From Prorocentrum cordatum (taxonomy: Eukaryota; Sar; Dinophyceae; Prorocentrales; Prorocentraceae), in the NCBI GenBank assembly GCA_963575745.1, contig CAUYUJ010002761.1, positions 1-64,000 of the forward strand: 64,000 nt of DNA, read 5' to 3'. Below the pieces are notes generated by a model, which saw only the letters and a list, made by a program, of their open reading frames with translations, searched no databases and was not told where the DNA came from. The position numbers were made by a program, and so were the translations under genes. Positions 20,241 to 32,513 of the stretch are shown here, piece after piece (position 1 is the first letter of the stretch; each line of letters starts with the position of its first letter).

Positions 20241-20509
20241 CCGGCGCATGGCCCCTGTGGCGGCTCTGCGCGCGCGCCGCAGGGCCGATAACAATTAAAG
20301 TGCCCACTTAAATTGTCCACAACAGATGCACATTTGTGGATTCTAGACAAGGCGTCAACTACCGGAGGCGGGCTGCGAATACCGCCAACTGACCACGAAC
20401 GGCCCCGAAGGCAAACACGTCGACCGAAATTGCACCCCTGGAATGATCCAAAACCGCTCGAATCGTCACCACCAGCACTCACCCCTAGGAAACTGAGATC
20501 CGACCACCC

Positions 20510-20544
20510 CGCTGTCGTATATGAGCAACTCATATACGACAGCG
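20510..20544. repeat. perfect 16-bp-arm palindrome
   Basis: Arms CGCTGTCGTATATGAG (20510-20525) and CTCATATACGACAGCG (20529-20544) are exact reverse complements with a 3-nt loop CAA. The arm sequence recurs in the larger palindrome 27 bp downstream. Confidence 0.95.
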
Positions 20545-20570
20545 CTGTCGTAGACACTATCGCACCGAGA

Positions 20571-20634
20571 TTGTCGTATAAGAGTTTCTCATATACGACA
20601 GCGCTGTCGTACATGAGAAACTCATATACGACAA
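20571..20634. repeat. 64-bp near-perfect palindrome
   Basis: The two 32-bp halves, meeting at AGC|GCT (20602/20603), are reverse complements at 30 of 32 positions. The ends are TTGTCGTATA and TATACGACAA. Internal words GTCGTATA and CTCATATACGAC match the 20510-20544 palindrome, so the two are related. It resembles a folded-back or MITE-like sequence; there is no coding function. Confidence 0.95.
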
Positions 20635-20739
20635 CTGAGCCTCTGATCGCTTCAGGAGGAGAGGAGGGGATAACCTGCTCTCGTAATCGCGATTGCAAAG
20701 AGATCGGGAGGCAGCGCGTGCGCCTAGAACTAAGAATGT

Positions 20740-20945
20740 CAAACTGTCGTGGCCGCAATTGGCCAACCGTCGCGGCAGCCCTCGGCCGCCGTCGTGGCAG
20801 CCCTTGGCCGCCATGGTCGCGGCAGCCCGTGCCGCCATGGTCGTGGCAGCCCTTGCCGCCGTCGTGGCAGCCCGTGGCAACTGTCCTTGCCACAGCTGTA
20901 GTAGCCACCGACGCGGCCCTTGAAACCGTCGTGGTAGCCACTGCC
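20740..20945 (-). repeat. degenerate GYHDGGKG-coding repeats beyond the gene end
   Basis: Minus-strand sequence downstream of the stop at 20946 still carries GGC-TRC-YAC-GACGGC-type units (words such as CHDGGKG, CHDHGGTG and GYYSCGKD). They fall in shifting frames, so this looks like repeat array that has dropped out of the reading frame. Confidence 0.6.
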
Positions 20946-22091
20946 CTACGACAGGTTGGCCTCGCGCCACACGCGCTGCGCCTCCCTCCACGCATTCGCG
21001 TGGAGCCTCTTGTTCCACTCGATGTACTTCATCTGCTGATGGTCGTAGCCGTTGAGGCCCTCGACCAGCTCTTTCACCGCCAAGGCCTTGGCGAGGCGAA
21101 TGTGCTTGCCGCCGCGCGGCCGCGGGACGTAGTCGTCGTCGCCGCCCTTGTGGCCGCTGCCCTTGCCGCCGTCGTAATAGCCCCTGCGGCCGCTGCCCTT
21201 GCCACCGTCGTAGTAGCCCTTGAGGTCGCTGCCCTTGTCGCCGTCGTGGCCGCTGTCGCGGTAGCCGACGTCGTTCTGGCTGCTGTCGTAGTAGCGGCCA
21301 CCCTTGCCGCAGTAGCTGCTGCTGTCGTGCTTGCCACCGTGCTTGCCACCGCCGTGGTAGTAGTCATCGTGCTGGCCACCGCTGCGGTAGTAGTCATCGC
21401 CCATGCCACCGCTGTAGTCGTCGCCTTCGCGCTCGTAGTAGCCATGGCGCTTGCATTGGGGCTTCTTCGGCTGTGGCTCATCACCGTCGTAGTCGCGGCC
21501 CTTGCCGCCGTCGTAGTCGCCGCCGTTGTAGCCCATGCCGATGCCCTTGCCACCGCTGCCCTTGCCACCGTCACAGGCGCTGCCCTTGCCACCGTCGTAG
21601 TAGCCCGTGCTGCTGCCCCTGCCGCCGTCGTGGGCGCTGTCCTTGCCGCCGCTGTAGTAGCCCATGTCGCTGCCCTTGCCACCGTCGTAGCCGCTGCCCT
21701 TGCCACCGTCGCGCGCGCTGCCCTTGCCACCGTCGTAGTAGCCCATGTCGCCGTACTCGTCGTCGTCATGAACGAAGTGCTGCAGGTCGTGCCTCTGGTT
21801 CATGCTTGGGCCCATCGCGGGCGCCATGTCGAACAGGTCGAGCAGCTGGTCCGCCGCGCACTGCCTCGCGCGCTTCGGCGGCGGGGCGGACAGCGGCGGC
21901 CGCGGCCCGTAGTGCTTCGCCTCAGGCGGCGCAGCAGGCTGCCGCGGCCCGAACTTCGGCTTCGGCCGCAGCGGCGGCGGCGGCGCTGGCGGCCGCAGCG
22001 CTGGCTGCGGCTCGGCAGCACTGCCGCCGCGGCGGCGGCGGTTGAGGCCCCTCGCCGCGTCCAGGAGGAGCGCCGCCGCCGCCTCGTCCAT
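20946..22091 (-). CDS. Gly/Tyr-rich YYDGGKG-repeat protein
   Basis: A 381-residue frame from Met 22091 (MDEAAAALLLDAARGLN) to TAG 20946. An acidic helical start is followed by a Pro/Arg-rich segment (RPPAPPPPLRPKPKFGPRQP). Residues about 110-330 are imperfect repeats of YYDGGKGS, DGGKGSG and RDYDGG. The C-terminus is charged and non-repetitive (LAKALAVKELVEGLNGYD, HQQMKYIEWNKRLHANAWRE). Low-complexity G/Y/K/D arrays of this kind often bind RNA or form condensates, but that is inference and the family is unknown to me. A paralogue in opposite orientation lies at 22738-23451 and shares the (Q/H)Q..K(Y/H)IEW word. Confidence 0.6.
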   Translation of the reverse strand: MDEAAAALLLDAARGLNRRRRGGSAAEPQPALRPPAPPPPLRPKPKFGPRQPAAPPEAKHYGPRPPLSAPPPKRARQCAADQLLDLFDMAPAMGPSMNQRHDLQHFVHDDDEYGDMGYYDGGKGSARDGGKGSGYDGGKGSDMGYYSGGKDSAHDGGRGSSTGYYDGGKGSACDGGKGSGGKGIGMGYNGGDYDGGKGRDYDGDEPQPKKPQCKRHGYYEREGDDYSGGMGDDYYRSGGQHDDYYHGGGKHGGKHDSSSYCGKGGRYYDSSQNDVGYRDSGHDGDKGSDLKGYYDGGKGSGRRGYYDGGKGSGHKGGDDDYVPRPRGGKHIRLAKALAVKELVEGLNGYDHQQMKYIEWNKRLHANAWREAQRVWREANLS

Positions 22092-22505
22092 GGAGCTGGT
22101 GCTGCTGAGCGTGGTGCGCTGCCGGTTGCGCGGGTGCTGCTGCGCGTGGTGCGCTGCTGGTTACGCTGGTGGGGCTGCGCGTGGTGCAGCACCGCGCTGA
22201 CGCGAAGGCCAAACGCTTGGGCCTGGAAAAATGGCAACGGATGAGGATATGGAGGTGAGGCTGCTGAGGATGGCCGATGCAATCATATGCAGCATGCGTG
22301 CACTGTCCTTTTTCTGCGCCATGCAACTACCCCATGCGGTGTGCCGCAACGCATGCGTGTTGCCGTACTAGCTGCATGCACCCCCTAATACAGAAGTGAA
22401 ACACTATGGGCGGCCGACGACAGACGACGGGCGACGGGCGACGGACGCCGACGACGCCGACGACGACGACGACGGCGGCGACGGCGGAGGGGTTCACCGC
22501 CGTTT
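22092..22505. other. intergenic region between the divergent repeat-protein genes
   Basis: About 400 bp holding CTGCGCGTGGTGC repeats (22125-22190) and a GACGACG tract (22420-22485). It may contain 5' parts or promoters of both genes. No TATA-like signal is expected in dinoflagellates and none is claimed. Confidence 0.4.
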
Positions 22506-23451
22506 GTGCTCAATCCCGAAGCCCTGCAGGGCCGCGTCCCCTCGCGGCCCTCCCAGGGCCCGCCGGCGGACACCCAGATTCCGTTCATGCCATGGGTCTC
22601 GAGGTCCCTCGAGGACCATCTCGGTGATGGCGCCGCCTTCGACGAGGGGATCCTCGATGCCATTGCGAGGTCAGCGATTTCGGCGGCGTTCGCCGAGCTG
22701 AACGAGGAGCTTGGAATGAGAAAGGGGAACGGAGGGGATGAGAAGGGGTGGATGGAGAGGGTTCGTAGCACATGCCCCCCATAAGGAGCTGAAGCGCCAG
22801 TGCCAGCGCGCAGGCGACGCAGGGCGCGAGACGAAGAAGCTGAAGCTAGAGGTGCGCGGCAAGGGCTGCGGCGATGACTACTGCCACAGCGGTGGCGACA
22901 GCAGCGACCACAAGGGCGGTGACGACGGCAACGGCCACAAGGGCATCAGCACTGGCCGCTGCAGCGGTGGCAAGAGCAGTGACGACGGCTACTACGACGG
23001 CGGCAAGGGCAGCGACATTGGCTACCACGACGGTGGCAAGGGCAGCGACGACGGCTACTACGACAGCGGCAAGGGCTACTACGACGGTGGCAAGGGCAGC
23101 GATGGCTACTACGGCTACGGAAAGGGCAACAATGGCTACTACGACAGCGGCAGGGGCTACTACGACAGCGGCAGGGGCAGCAATGGCTACTACGACAGCA
23201 AGGGCTACTACGACGGCGGCAAGGGCAGCGATCAGCAAGGGCTACGGCGGCAGCAGACGAAGCACATCGAGTGGGTCCAAAAGAATGGCGTGCAAGGCGG
23301 CAACTATGACGGTGGCAAGGGCAGCGGCCGCGACGGCGGCAAGGGCCACTACGACGGCGGCAAGGGCCACCACGACGGCGGCAAGGGCTACCACGACGGC
23401 GGCAAGGGCTACTACGGCGGCGGCAAGGCAAAAAAGAAAATCAAAACATAA
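22506..23451 (+). CDS. Gly/Tyr-rich YYDGGKG-repeat protein, probable two-exon paralogue
   Basis: A first open stretch (22506-22784) gives an ordered helical segment (MPWVSRSLEDHLGDGAAF, DEGILDAIARSAISAAFAEL, NEELG) up to about 22716. The next (22738-23451) gives KELKRQCQRAGDAGRETKKL and then repeats of DDGYYDGGKGSD, GYYDSGRG and GHYDGGKG, with an internal QTKHIEWVQKNGVQGG island. The junction probably hides an intron (about 22716-22785), which is not proven. It diverges from the paralogue at 20946-22091. The frame ends in a Lys stretch that enters an A-rich tract, so the true end may be lost. Confidence 0.5.
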
Positions 23452-24075
23452 AAAAACAGAAAAAAACATAAAAAAAAAGAAAAAAAAAAAAAAAAAAAAC
23501 ACAAAAAAGTAACAAGAAAAAAAAAAAGAAAAAAACAAAAATAACAAAAGAAACAAAAAAAAAAGAAAAAACAAAAAAAAAAAAAGAAGAACAGCACCCA
23601 CCCGCGACGGTGAGCGGGCAGCGACACGGGCTACTACGACGGTGGGGGCAGCGACTACGATGGTGGCAAGGGCGGCGCCTACGACTGAGGCAAGGACAGT
23701 GGCAAGGGCATCGACGCCCGCAATGACAAGAGTGCGGACGACAAAAAAAAAAAAAAAAAAAAAAAAAAAACCAAAAAAAAAAACAAAAAAAACAAAAAAC
23801 AAGCAAAACAAAGAAAAAAGAAAAAAACAAAAAAAAAAAAAAAAACAAAAACCAGCATCGCGAGCGTTGTCGCGAGCACGGTCCTGGCGTTCTTCTGACG
23901 CAAGATGTGGTTTTTGGAGTTGTTGCGGTGATGCGATTCTGCACTTCCAGAAACTGAATTAGTTCGGAACTGATGCTCGAGGAGCGAGATAGAAAAACAC
24001 AAGAAGGGAGAGGGATGGGAGGAGAAGTGAGTCAGACGGTGAAAAAAAAAAAAAAAGAAGAAAAAAAAAAAAAAG
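23440..24075. repeat. A-rich tracts breaking the GGKG repeat array
   Basis: Oligo(A) with scattered C and G (23440-23590, 23742-23852 and 24040-24075) brackets a short island of further repeat code at 23620-23700 (YYDGGG, DYDGGKGG). The opposite strand reads as Phe-rich low complexity. No separate gene is supported. The tracts could be insertion tails or slippage products. Confidence 0.7.
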
Positions 24076-24099
24076 CGAGCGAGCGCGTGCTAGTCGCGA

Positions 24100-24911
24100 T
24101 CACTCGGCCGCGTTCTCTGGATCGACGCCGCGCGCAGGCGAATCTTCGCCAGGTTGGTCAGCAGGCGAACCGCCGCCATGATCATCGTCGACCATATTGT
24201 TCCCCTCGGTGGCAGGTGTGATGTTGTCCCGAAGACTTTGCGCAGCTTGAGCGATGTAGACTGGCCCCCAATCATCGACTTTAGACTGCACCCGTTGCGG
24301 CGCGCGGCCTGGGCCACGCATCGTCACGAACACTGTCTTGCGACAAGACGCCAGACGTTGACCCGGCTCGCTTCTCGCGGCCATGCGCGTCGATCGCTGC
24401 AGCCACCGCTGCAACGCGCACGTGCTCCATAGCAGCAGGCACGCACCCGATCGAGGCCTTAGCGCACGCCTTTAACTCGAACAGAAACGCCAACGTGATA
24501 GCATCGTGCTTCAAGTGCTGGCCGCCGCGCGTGCACTCCACCGCTGGGAACTATGCAGTCGCGGTCTCTGGCATCAGAGATGCATCGGGCATGCCCCGAT
24601 TGATCTTGACGACCGAGGCCTTATCGGCATCGTCCTGAAGCAACGGGTCGGTCTCTTTCATGCGCTGCCAGATCGCATCGTCACATGCGGCGCCCCTCAT
24701 CTTCACCAGATCACCAAAGAAAGCGCCGTGCGCTAGGGGAGCGGTTGACTTTGTGGGGCTTGGGGCTCCGATGAAGTTCTGAAGCTTGCGATCGCTCTTC
24801 GGCAGCTCCACGAGTAGCGAGCCAGCCGCTTGGATATTCTGTCTGGGGGCCCATGGGTCTTTCAATGCACCACCCCTCGATGACAGCGCGCATTCGCACA
24901 GTCACGGGCAT
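24100..24911 (-). CDS. hypothetical protein fragments
   Basis: Minus-strand frames 24865-24551 (LLVELPKSDRKLQNFIGAPS, AFFGDLVKMRGAACDDAIW, QRMKETDPLLQDDADKASVV) and 24541-24281 (HDAITLAFLFELKACAKASI, MEHVRVAAVAAAIDAHGREK) look protein-like against poor opposite-strand frames. I do not recognise them. They follow, on the same strand, the gene ending at 25102, so they could be a separate gene or downstream exons of a related one. Confidence 0.35.
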
Positions 24912-25101
24912 AATTGCAATGCAAAGCTCGAGGGGAAATGCCTGCAGACAAGGCGGCGATTGCCGACGTCCACGCGGTATGTGGGCGGCAACTCATGACA
25001 ACGCGTTCGCCGACATGGGAGGGTGGAGCGACGTTTTTCAAATGGCCATCTTGCAATCGAACACGTGCTTACATATACTGCATAGATGTATGCATGCGTC
25101 G

Positions 25102-27995
<2,894 letters not shown>

Positions 27996-27999
27996 GTCC

Positions 28000-28455
28000 C
28001 CAACAACATTAGGTATGTTCAGTCACGCTTGGAGGTCATGACGCCTCGCGTGGAAACCACCTCTTTGTTGAGCCAAAAGCCTATACGGTGCATGCATATA
28101 CGCAAAGGAACATTACAATCTTGCAATATGCACCCTTCGAAATTCACGAACGCATTGCACCGAACACTCTTGATGGGGGGGGGGGAATCAAGAACAACTC
28201 GAGCAACGCCATGCTAAAACACGAATAGCAACATTGAAACATCCTACACGCCATCGTTTGCCCAACCTATGTTACAAGTTAGCAGACTTGCTAACTTTTC
28301 TAACTCCGAGCAACTACACTTAATTAGAGGGACCAAGTTCGCGAGGTTAGTAAGTTCGTAACCTACTTATAATATGGTATACTTCCTTATAACAGACTTG
28401 TACCATAGTTAACACATAGTTACAACGCACGGTAGCACTTATTAACCACGCCGAT
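28000..28455. other. AT-richer spacer, no gene
   Basis: Lower-GC DNA with repeated TTAGCAGACTTGCTAACTT and GTTAGTAAGTT-like words near 28270-28440. Nothing protein-like on either strand. Confidence 0.5.
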
Positions 28456-30050
28456 CCTTTAGGCGAATACGTCTCCCCCGGAGGCCCGGCCTGGGCTGCC
28501 GCCGGCGCCCTTGCGCTGGCACGGCCGCGCCCACCCCCGGCGCGAAAGGACGGGGCCAGGGCGGCCCCGGCGCGGCGCTGCGCGCTCCCGAGCGCTCTTC
28601 GACCCCGGCGCCGGCCCCTCCGCGGCAGTCCGGCAACTGCGACCCGGCCAGCCCAACGAGCTAATGACTACACCGACTCCGATTCCTCGGGAGGGCCGCA
28701 TCGCCTGCCGCGCGGGCCGCGCTGGACGCCCCTGAACGGGCGCGGAAGGCGGCCGCAGCGAGGCCAACGGCAGCTGCGGAGCCAGCGGCTCTGGTTCGAG
28801 CCGAGGGCCCCGGGGGCGGCGGGCGCAGCACCCCAGCAGGGCGCCCCCGCAACGACGGCGGCGGCTCTTCCGGCGGAGCCTCGGCAACGGCGTCGGCGGG
28901 CGCAAACACGGCAGCGGGTCTCCAAGAGATCCTGCGGCGGTCGGGCTGGGCCTGCTCTGTGGAGCAACTTGGGAACACCAACTTCCTGGTCTGGCGCGGC
29001 CAAGACCGGGCGGGCGCCTCGCGCTGCCGGGCGGCAGGCTGCAACCAGACTGGGCGCGCGCGCCGCGCCGGACTGCTGGCACCTGCAGGTGCCTCAAGGC
29101 CATGGCCTCCCGAGCGCCGAACGCGCTCGCCCTGCCCCAGCGAACACGACCTCCACAGGTCTTGCGACGGGCTGGGGGGCACCTGGGAGAGCACACGGAG
29201 CTCCCCGTAACCCTGCTGGGCCGACGCGCGCGACGACGGCCACGACGGCGGTCGTTCGGCGAGCGCCCTCAAAGGGGAGGCCCGCGGCGCTGACGACGGA
29301 CGTCGGCCCGCCCGCGCGGCCGGCCAGGCGGGCCACGGCTCGGAGCGCGCGCCCTCGGCAAGCGCCCCGGAGAAAGCGGCCCGCGACGCCGACACCACGC
29401 CGCCGGGCGGCGGGCTGGGACGCGCGCCCGCGGCGAGCGCCCCCGAGGGGGCGGCCCGCGGCGCCGACGCGACGGGGCTGCGGCCCTGCGCGGACGGGGC
29501 GAACGCTCGGGACGGCCCGCGATGCCGCGCCCACGGCAGATGCCTCTGGGGCGGACGTCGCCGGCTGGACGCCAGCGGCCGAAGCCAGGCGAGGCGGCGG
29601 CAGCACCCGGCGCTGCCGCGGCGAGCACTTCCCCGAGGTCCGACGCGCCACGAGCGCTTCCCCCTGGCGGGGGGGCGGCCCGGGACGCGGCGCGGGCGGA
29701 CGCAGCGGATCTGCGGGAGCTGGCCCTCGAGTGGCTCTCGCTCAGGGCCGCTGGGCGGCGGCGCGGGCCTCCGCCCGCCCGCCCGGTGTCCCCAGGCAAC
29801 GCAAGGTCAGGCAGTGGCTCACGGACGAGCTGGCGGAGCTCGGCGACGCGGCACTGCGCCGCGTCGTGGCCCAAGCGGCCGCGTACGCCGCGCCAGCCTA
29901 TACTACGCGCAAAGCAAGCCTAGGCTGGGGCTGGCCCGCCGGCGTCGCCAGAGCGGTTCCGCCGCCACGCGGGCGGCGCTGACGTTGCGGCCGCGGCGAG
30001 GCACTTCGCGCGGCCACCCCCCCGAAGGCTCAAGGCTCTGGGCCCCCTGA
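28456..30050. other. extremely GC-rich region, long frames on both strands, undecided
   Basis: Plus-strand 28969-29982 and minus-strand 29196-28459, 29651-29094 and 29874-29269 are all open. Short imperfect repeats near 29255-29480 (GCGCCC...GGCGAGCGCCCC) give Ala/Pro/Arg/Gly-rich products. The most protein-like piece is plus 29800-29935 (RKVRQWLTDELAELGDAALR, RVVAQAAAYAAPAY). I cannot tell a real gene from GC-driven openness. It lies upstream of the family A element and could be its flank or another element. Confidence 0.3.
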
Positions 30051-30535
30051 GAGCCCGTGCGCGCGCCTGGCTCGCATTTCCCCCCCCCTCTCGCGCTGCC
30101 CCCCTCCCCCCCCTTCCCCCTCCGCGCGCCCTCTGTCGTGTCTTCGTCGTCGCTTTCTCTTTCTCTTGCTACAGGGCTCCTCTCGGCGGGGAAGGTCGCG
30201 TCGACCCTTGGCCGGGATAGGCCTGGCCAGGATCGCTGTGGGCGTATAGCTGGCGCTCTCCGAGGAGGGAAACAAGAATCCCAGGACCCCTGGGGGTCTG
30301 GTCCCGCGGCCCAGCGATGGCCCTCGGAGACCAGACGCTGCAGCAGAAACTCCTGTCGTGATTTTTCACGGAGCGAGGGTGTCAAGGGGAAAGACCGCAC
30401 GCTTTCTTTGTCCCTTCCAAAGGGGCGGGCCGCCTCCCTCTGGAGCTGTGTCATCTGCCTCTGGAGCCTGGCCTCCTTCGACTCGGCCTGGGCGGCGGCC
30501 ACCTGTGGTGCCTGCCGCTGCGGCGTGCCCCACCC

Positions 30536-30982
30536 CCTCCTCCTCCTCGTCCTCCTCCTCCTCCTCCTCCTCCTCCTCCTCCTCCTCCTCCTCCTCCTCC
30601 TCCTCTTCCATCCTCCTCCTCCTCCTCCATCATCATCATCCTCCCCCTCCTCCTCCCTCCTCCCTCTCCTCCCTCTCCTCCTCCCTCCTCCTCCTCCTCC
30701 CCCTCCTCCTCCTCTCCTCCTCCTCCTCCTCCTCCCTCCTCCTCCTCCTCCTCCTCCTCCTCCTCCTTCCTCCTCCTCCTCCTCCTCCTCCTCCGCCGCC
30801 TCCTCTCCTCCTCCTCCTCCTCCTCCTCCTCCTCCTCCTCCTCCTCCTCCTCCTCCCCTCCGCCTCCTCCTCCACCTCCTCCCTCCTCCTCCTCCTCCTC
30901 TCCTCCTCCTCCTCCTCCTCCTCCTCCTCCTCCGCCTCCTCCTCCTCCTCCTCCTCCTCCTCCTCCTCCTCCCCCTTCCCCC
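30536..30982. repeat. (TCC)n microsatellite, ~450 bp, 5' flank of family A copy 1
   Basis: Almost pure TCC triplets with occasional extra C or T. It abuts the 17-nt junction CTCAAGCAATTTGGGCT at 30983-30999, which is also found next to a (TCC)n tract at the 5' end of copy 2. Confidence 0.95.
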
Positions 30983-31136
30983 CTCAAGCAATTTGGGCTG
31001 GAGCACCAAGTCCCTCGCCCCCGCGCGCAGGGCACGTGTTTCGGCCTTTCCTGCACTTCCGCGCAGTGCTTGGGGGATTTCGCCTCCTGCTGGGCCCACA
31101 GCAGGCGGCGTCAACCAAGACAGGAGAAACTTTCCG

Positions 31137-32513
31137 ATGGGAGGCGCATCCAAGTGCCCATGGAGCAGGTGCATTCACTGCAAGAACTGTGAGTACAATT
31201 CCAAGCTGATGGCTAACAATAAGAAGTGCCTGTCCTGTGACAAGCAGGTGAAGCTTTTTGACTCGTCCCAGCAGAGAGGCTCGTCCGTGGACAGGCGGGT
31301 CTCCTTCGACGGCGACGTGGTGCTTATCGACGACCACGGGAGTGACCACCAGGCTTCGCCAGGTCAGGGCTCGCGCCACCGCAGCCCAGGCCGTCGGCGC
31401 GCCAAGGACCAGGCAGTCAAGAACCTCGACGGGTTGTTGGCCAAGGCAGCTGAGTACAGTGACGATCCAGCGATGAAGGCCGTCCTGGCCGAGCAGAGGT
31501 CGAAGCTGAAGGACCAGGCGGCGGCGTCCGACGTCTCGGCCGTGGACTCGGTGAAGCGCGCCGACGGCGCCTCGAAACAGGCGAGCCATCGGCATGAGCA
31601 GCTGGTGAGCCAGGTGCTTCGCCTCAGGCGCCAGCTCCAGAGCGCCGAGTCCAAGGAGCAGGAGGCCGCTTTGGCCCTCGCCAAGGCAGAGGCTGATAAG
31701 AAGAGTGCAACGCGTGCCCTTGCCCAAGCAGAGGGCGCCAAGTCCGCTGCTGAGGCGGCGGCGGACCAGTCAGGCAAGGGCGTGCACTTCAGTGTCCACA
31801 TGAACCCAGAGGTCTTCGACAAGTTCGAGGATTGGGAGTGCGAGGAGTCCGACAAGGTCGCCCTCCGCAACCTGAAGAAGGAGCTGCAGGCCATGCAGGA
31901 GTCCTTTGCCGCGAAGGACTCAGAGCTCCAGACGTTCACGGCCAAGCTGGACTCGGTCAAGAGGGACGTGGAGGAGCGCATGGGCAAGAAGAGGAAGACG
32001 AAGGAGGGCCAGGATGCGGTCACTCAGACCAGGGAGGCGGCAACGGCGACGGCAGAGCCTGCGGCGACTGTGGCTGCGGGAGCCGACAAGGCCGACGAGC
32101 CGACTTCGGAGGAGCTCAAGAGGGAAGCTGCTAGGCTCTCCCAGGCCAAGTTCGAGGCGGCCCAGAGAGCGCAGGCTGCGGCAGATCTCAAGGCCAAGGG
32201 CGACGGCAAGGGCGCGGGCGGAGGCGAGCCCGCGGCGACCACGCCCACCGCCGGCCTGCCTGGCGGCCCAGAGGCTGGCAGCAAGGAGTGGCTATTGACG
32301 GCGGAGTCCAGCAGTGCCAGCGCCGCTGTGGGCTCGGACGCCATTACCGTTGCGCTTGCTACATCCTCGGCCACAACAAGCGGAGGGGATGCTATGACTG
32401 TTCCTGAGGGCTCGAGCAGTACGGCACCCCTTTCTTCACTTTCAGGGGGCAGTGGTATGGGTGCGCAGCAGCAGCCAGAAGCCACTGTTAAGTTTTTTTT
32501 TCCAGCAACGTGA
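31137..32513 (+). CDS. family A ORF1: zinc ribbon and coiled-coil protein
   Basis: The Met at 31137 (MGGASKCPWSRCIHCKNCEY) is chosen because upstream codons run into (TCC)n. It also aligns with the start of copy 2 (MARMWSRCACGRCEWNAKL). Cys pairs (CPWSRCIHCKNC and, ~25 residues on, CLSCDK) suggest a zinc ribbon. Then come charged linkers, long helices with Ala/Lys/Glu heptads (HEQLVSQVLRLRRQLQSAES; ALRNLKKELQAMQESFAAKD; LTSEELKREAARLSQAKFE-like) and an Ser/Thr-rich tail. Probably nucleic-acid binding and self-associating, as for ORF1 proteins. Frame 0 stops at 32511 just after a run of nine T; the endonuclease continues in the -1 frame. In copy 2 the equivalent parts are fused in one frame. 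Confidence 0.75.
   Translation: MGGASKCPWSRCIHCKNCEYNSKLMANNKKCLSCDKQVKLFDSSQQRGSSVDRRVSFDGDVVLIDDHGSDHQASPGQGSRHRSPGRRRAKDQAVKNLDGLLAKAAEYSDDPAMKAVLAEQRSKLKDQAAASDVSAVDSVKRADGASKQASHRHEQLVSQVLRLRRQLQSAESKEQEAALALAKAEADKKSATRALAQAEGAKSAAEAAADQSGKGVHFSVHMNPEVFDKFEDWECEESDKVALRNLKKELQAMQESFAAKDSELQTFTAKLDSVKRDVEERMGKKRKTKEGQDAVTQTREAATATAEPAATVAAGADKADEPTSEELKREAARLSQAKFEAAQRAQAAADLKAKGDGKGAGGGEPAATTPTAGLPGGPEAGSKEWLLTAESSSASAAVGSDAITVALATSSATTSGGDAMTVPEGSSSTAPLSSLSGGSGMGAQQQPEATVKFFFPAT
32493..32501 (+). promoter_or_regulatory. T9 run at the ORF1/endonuclease frame change
   Basis: Nine consecutive T precede CCAGCAACG. In frame 0 translation ends within four codons. Slipping back one base gives SNVTCMGDKAWGRL, which matches SNITELTDKAWRFV in copy 2. 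It is either a one-base indel in a homopolymer or a -1 ribosomal slippery site; the sequence alone cannot decide. Confidence 0.5.

Noticed and set aside
22738-23451. Collagen- or silk-like structural protein
   Set aside because: The YYDGGKG pattern lacks Gly-X-Y or silk crystalline motifs; the family remains unknown.
28456-30050. Long GC-rich frames as confident genes
   Set aside because: Both strands are open together and the composition alone explains it; no motif decides the strand.
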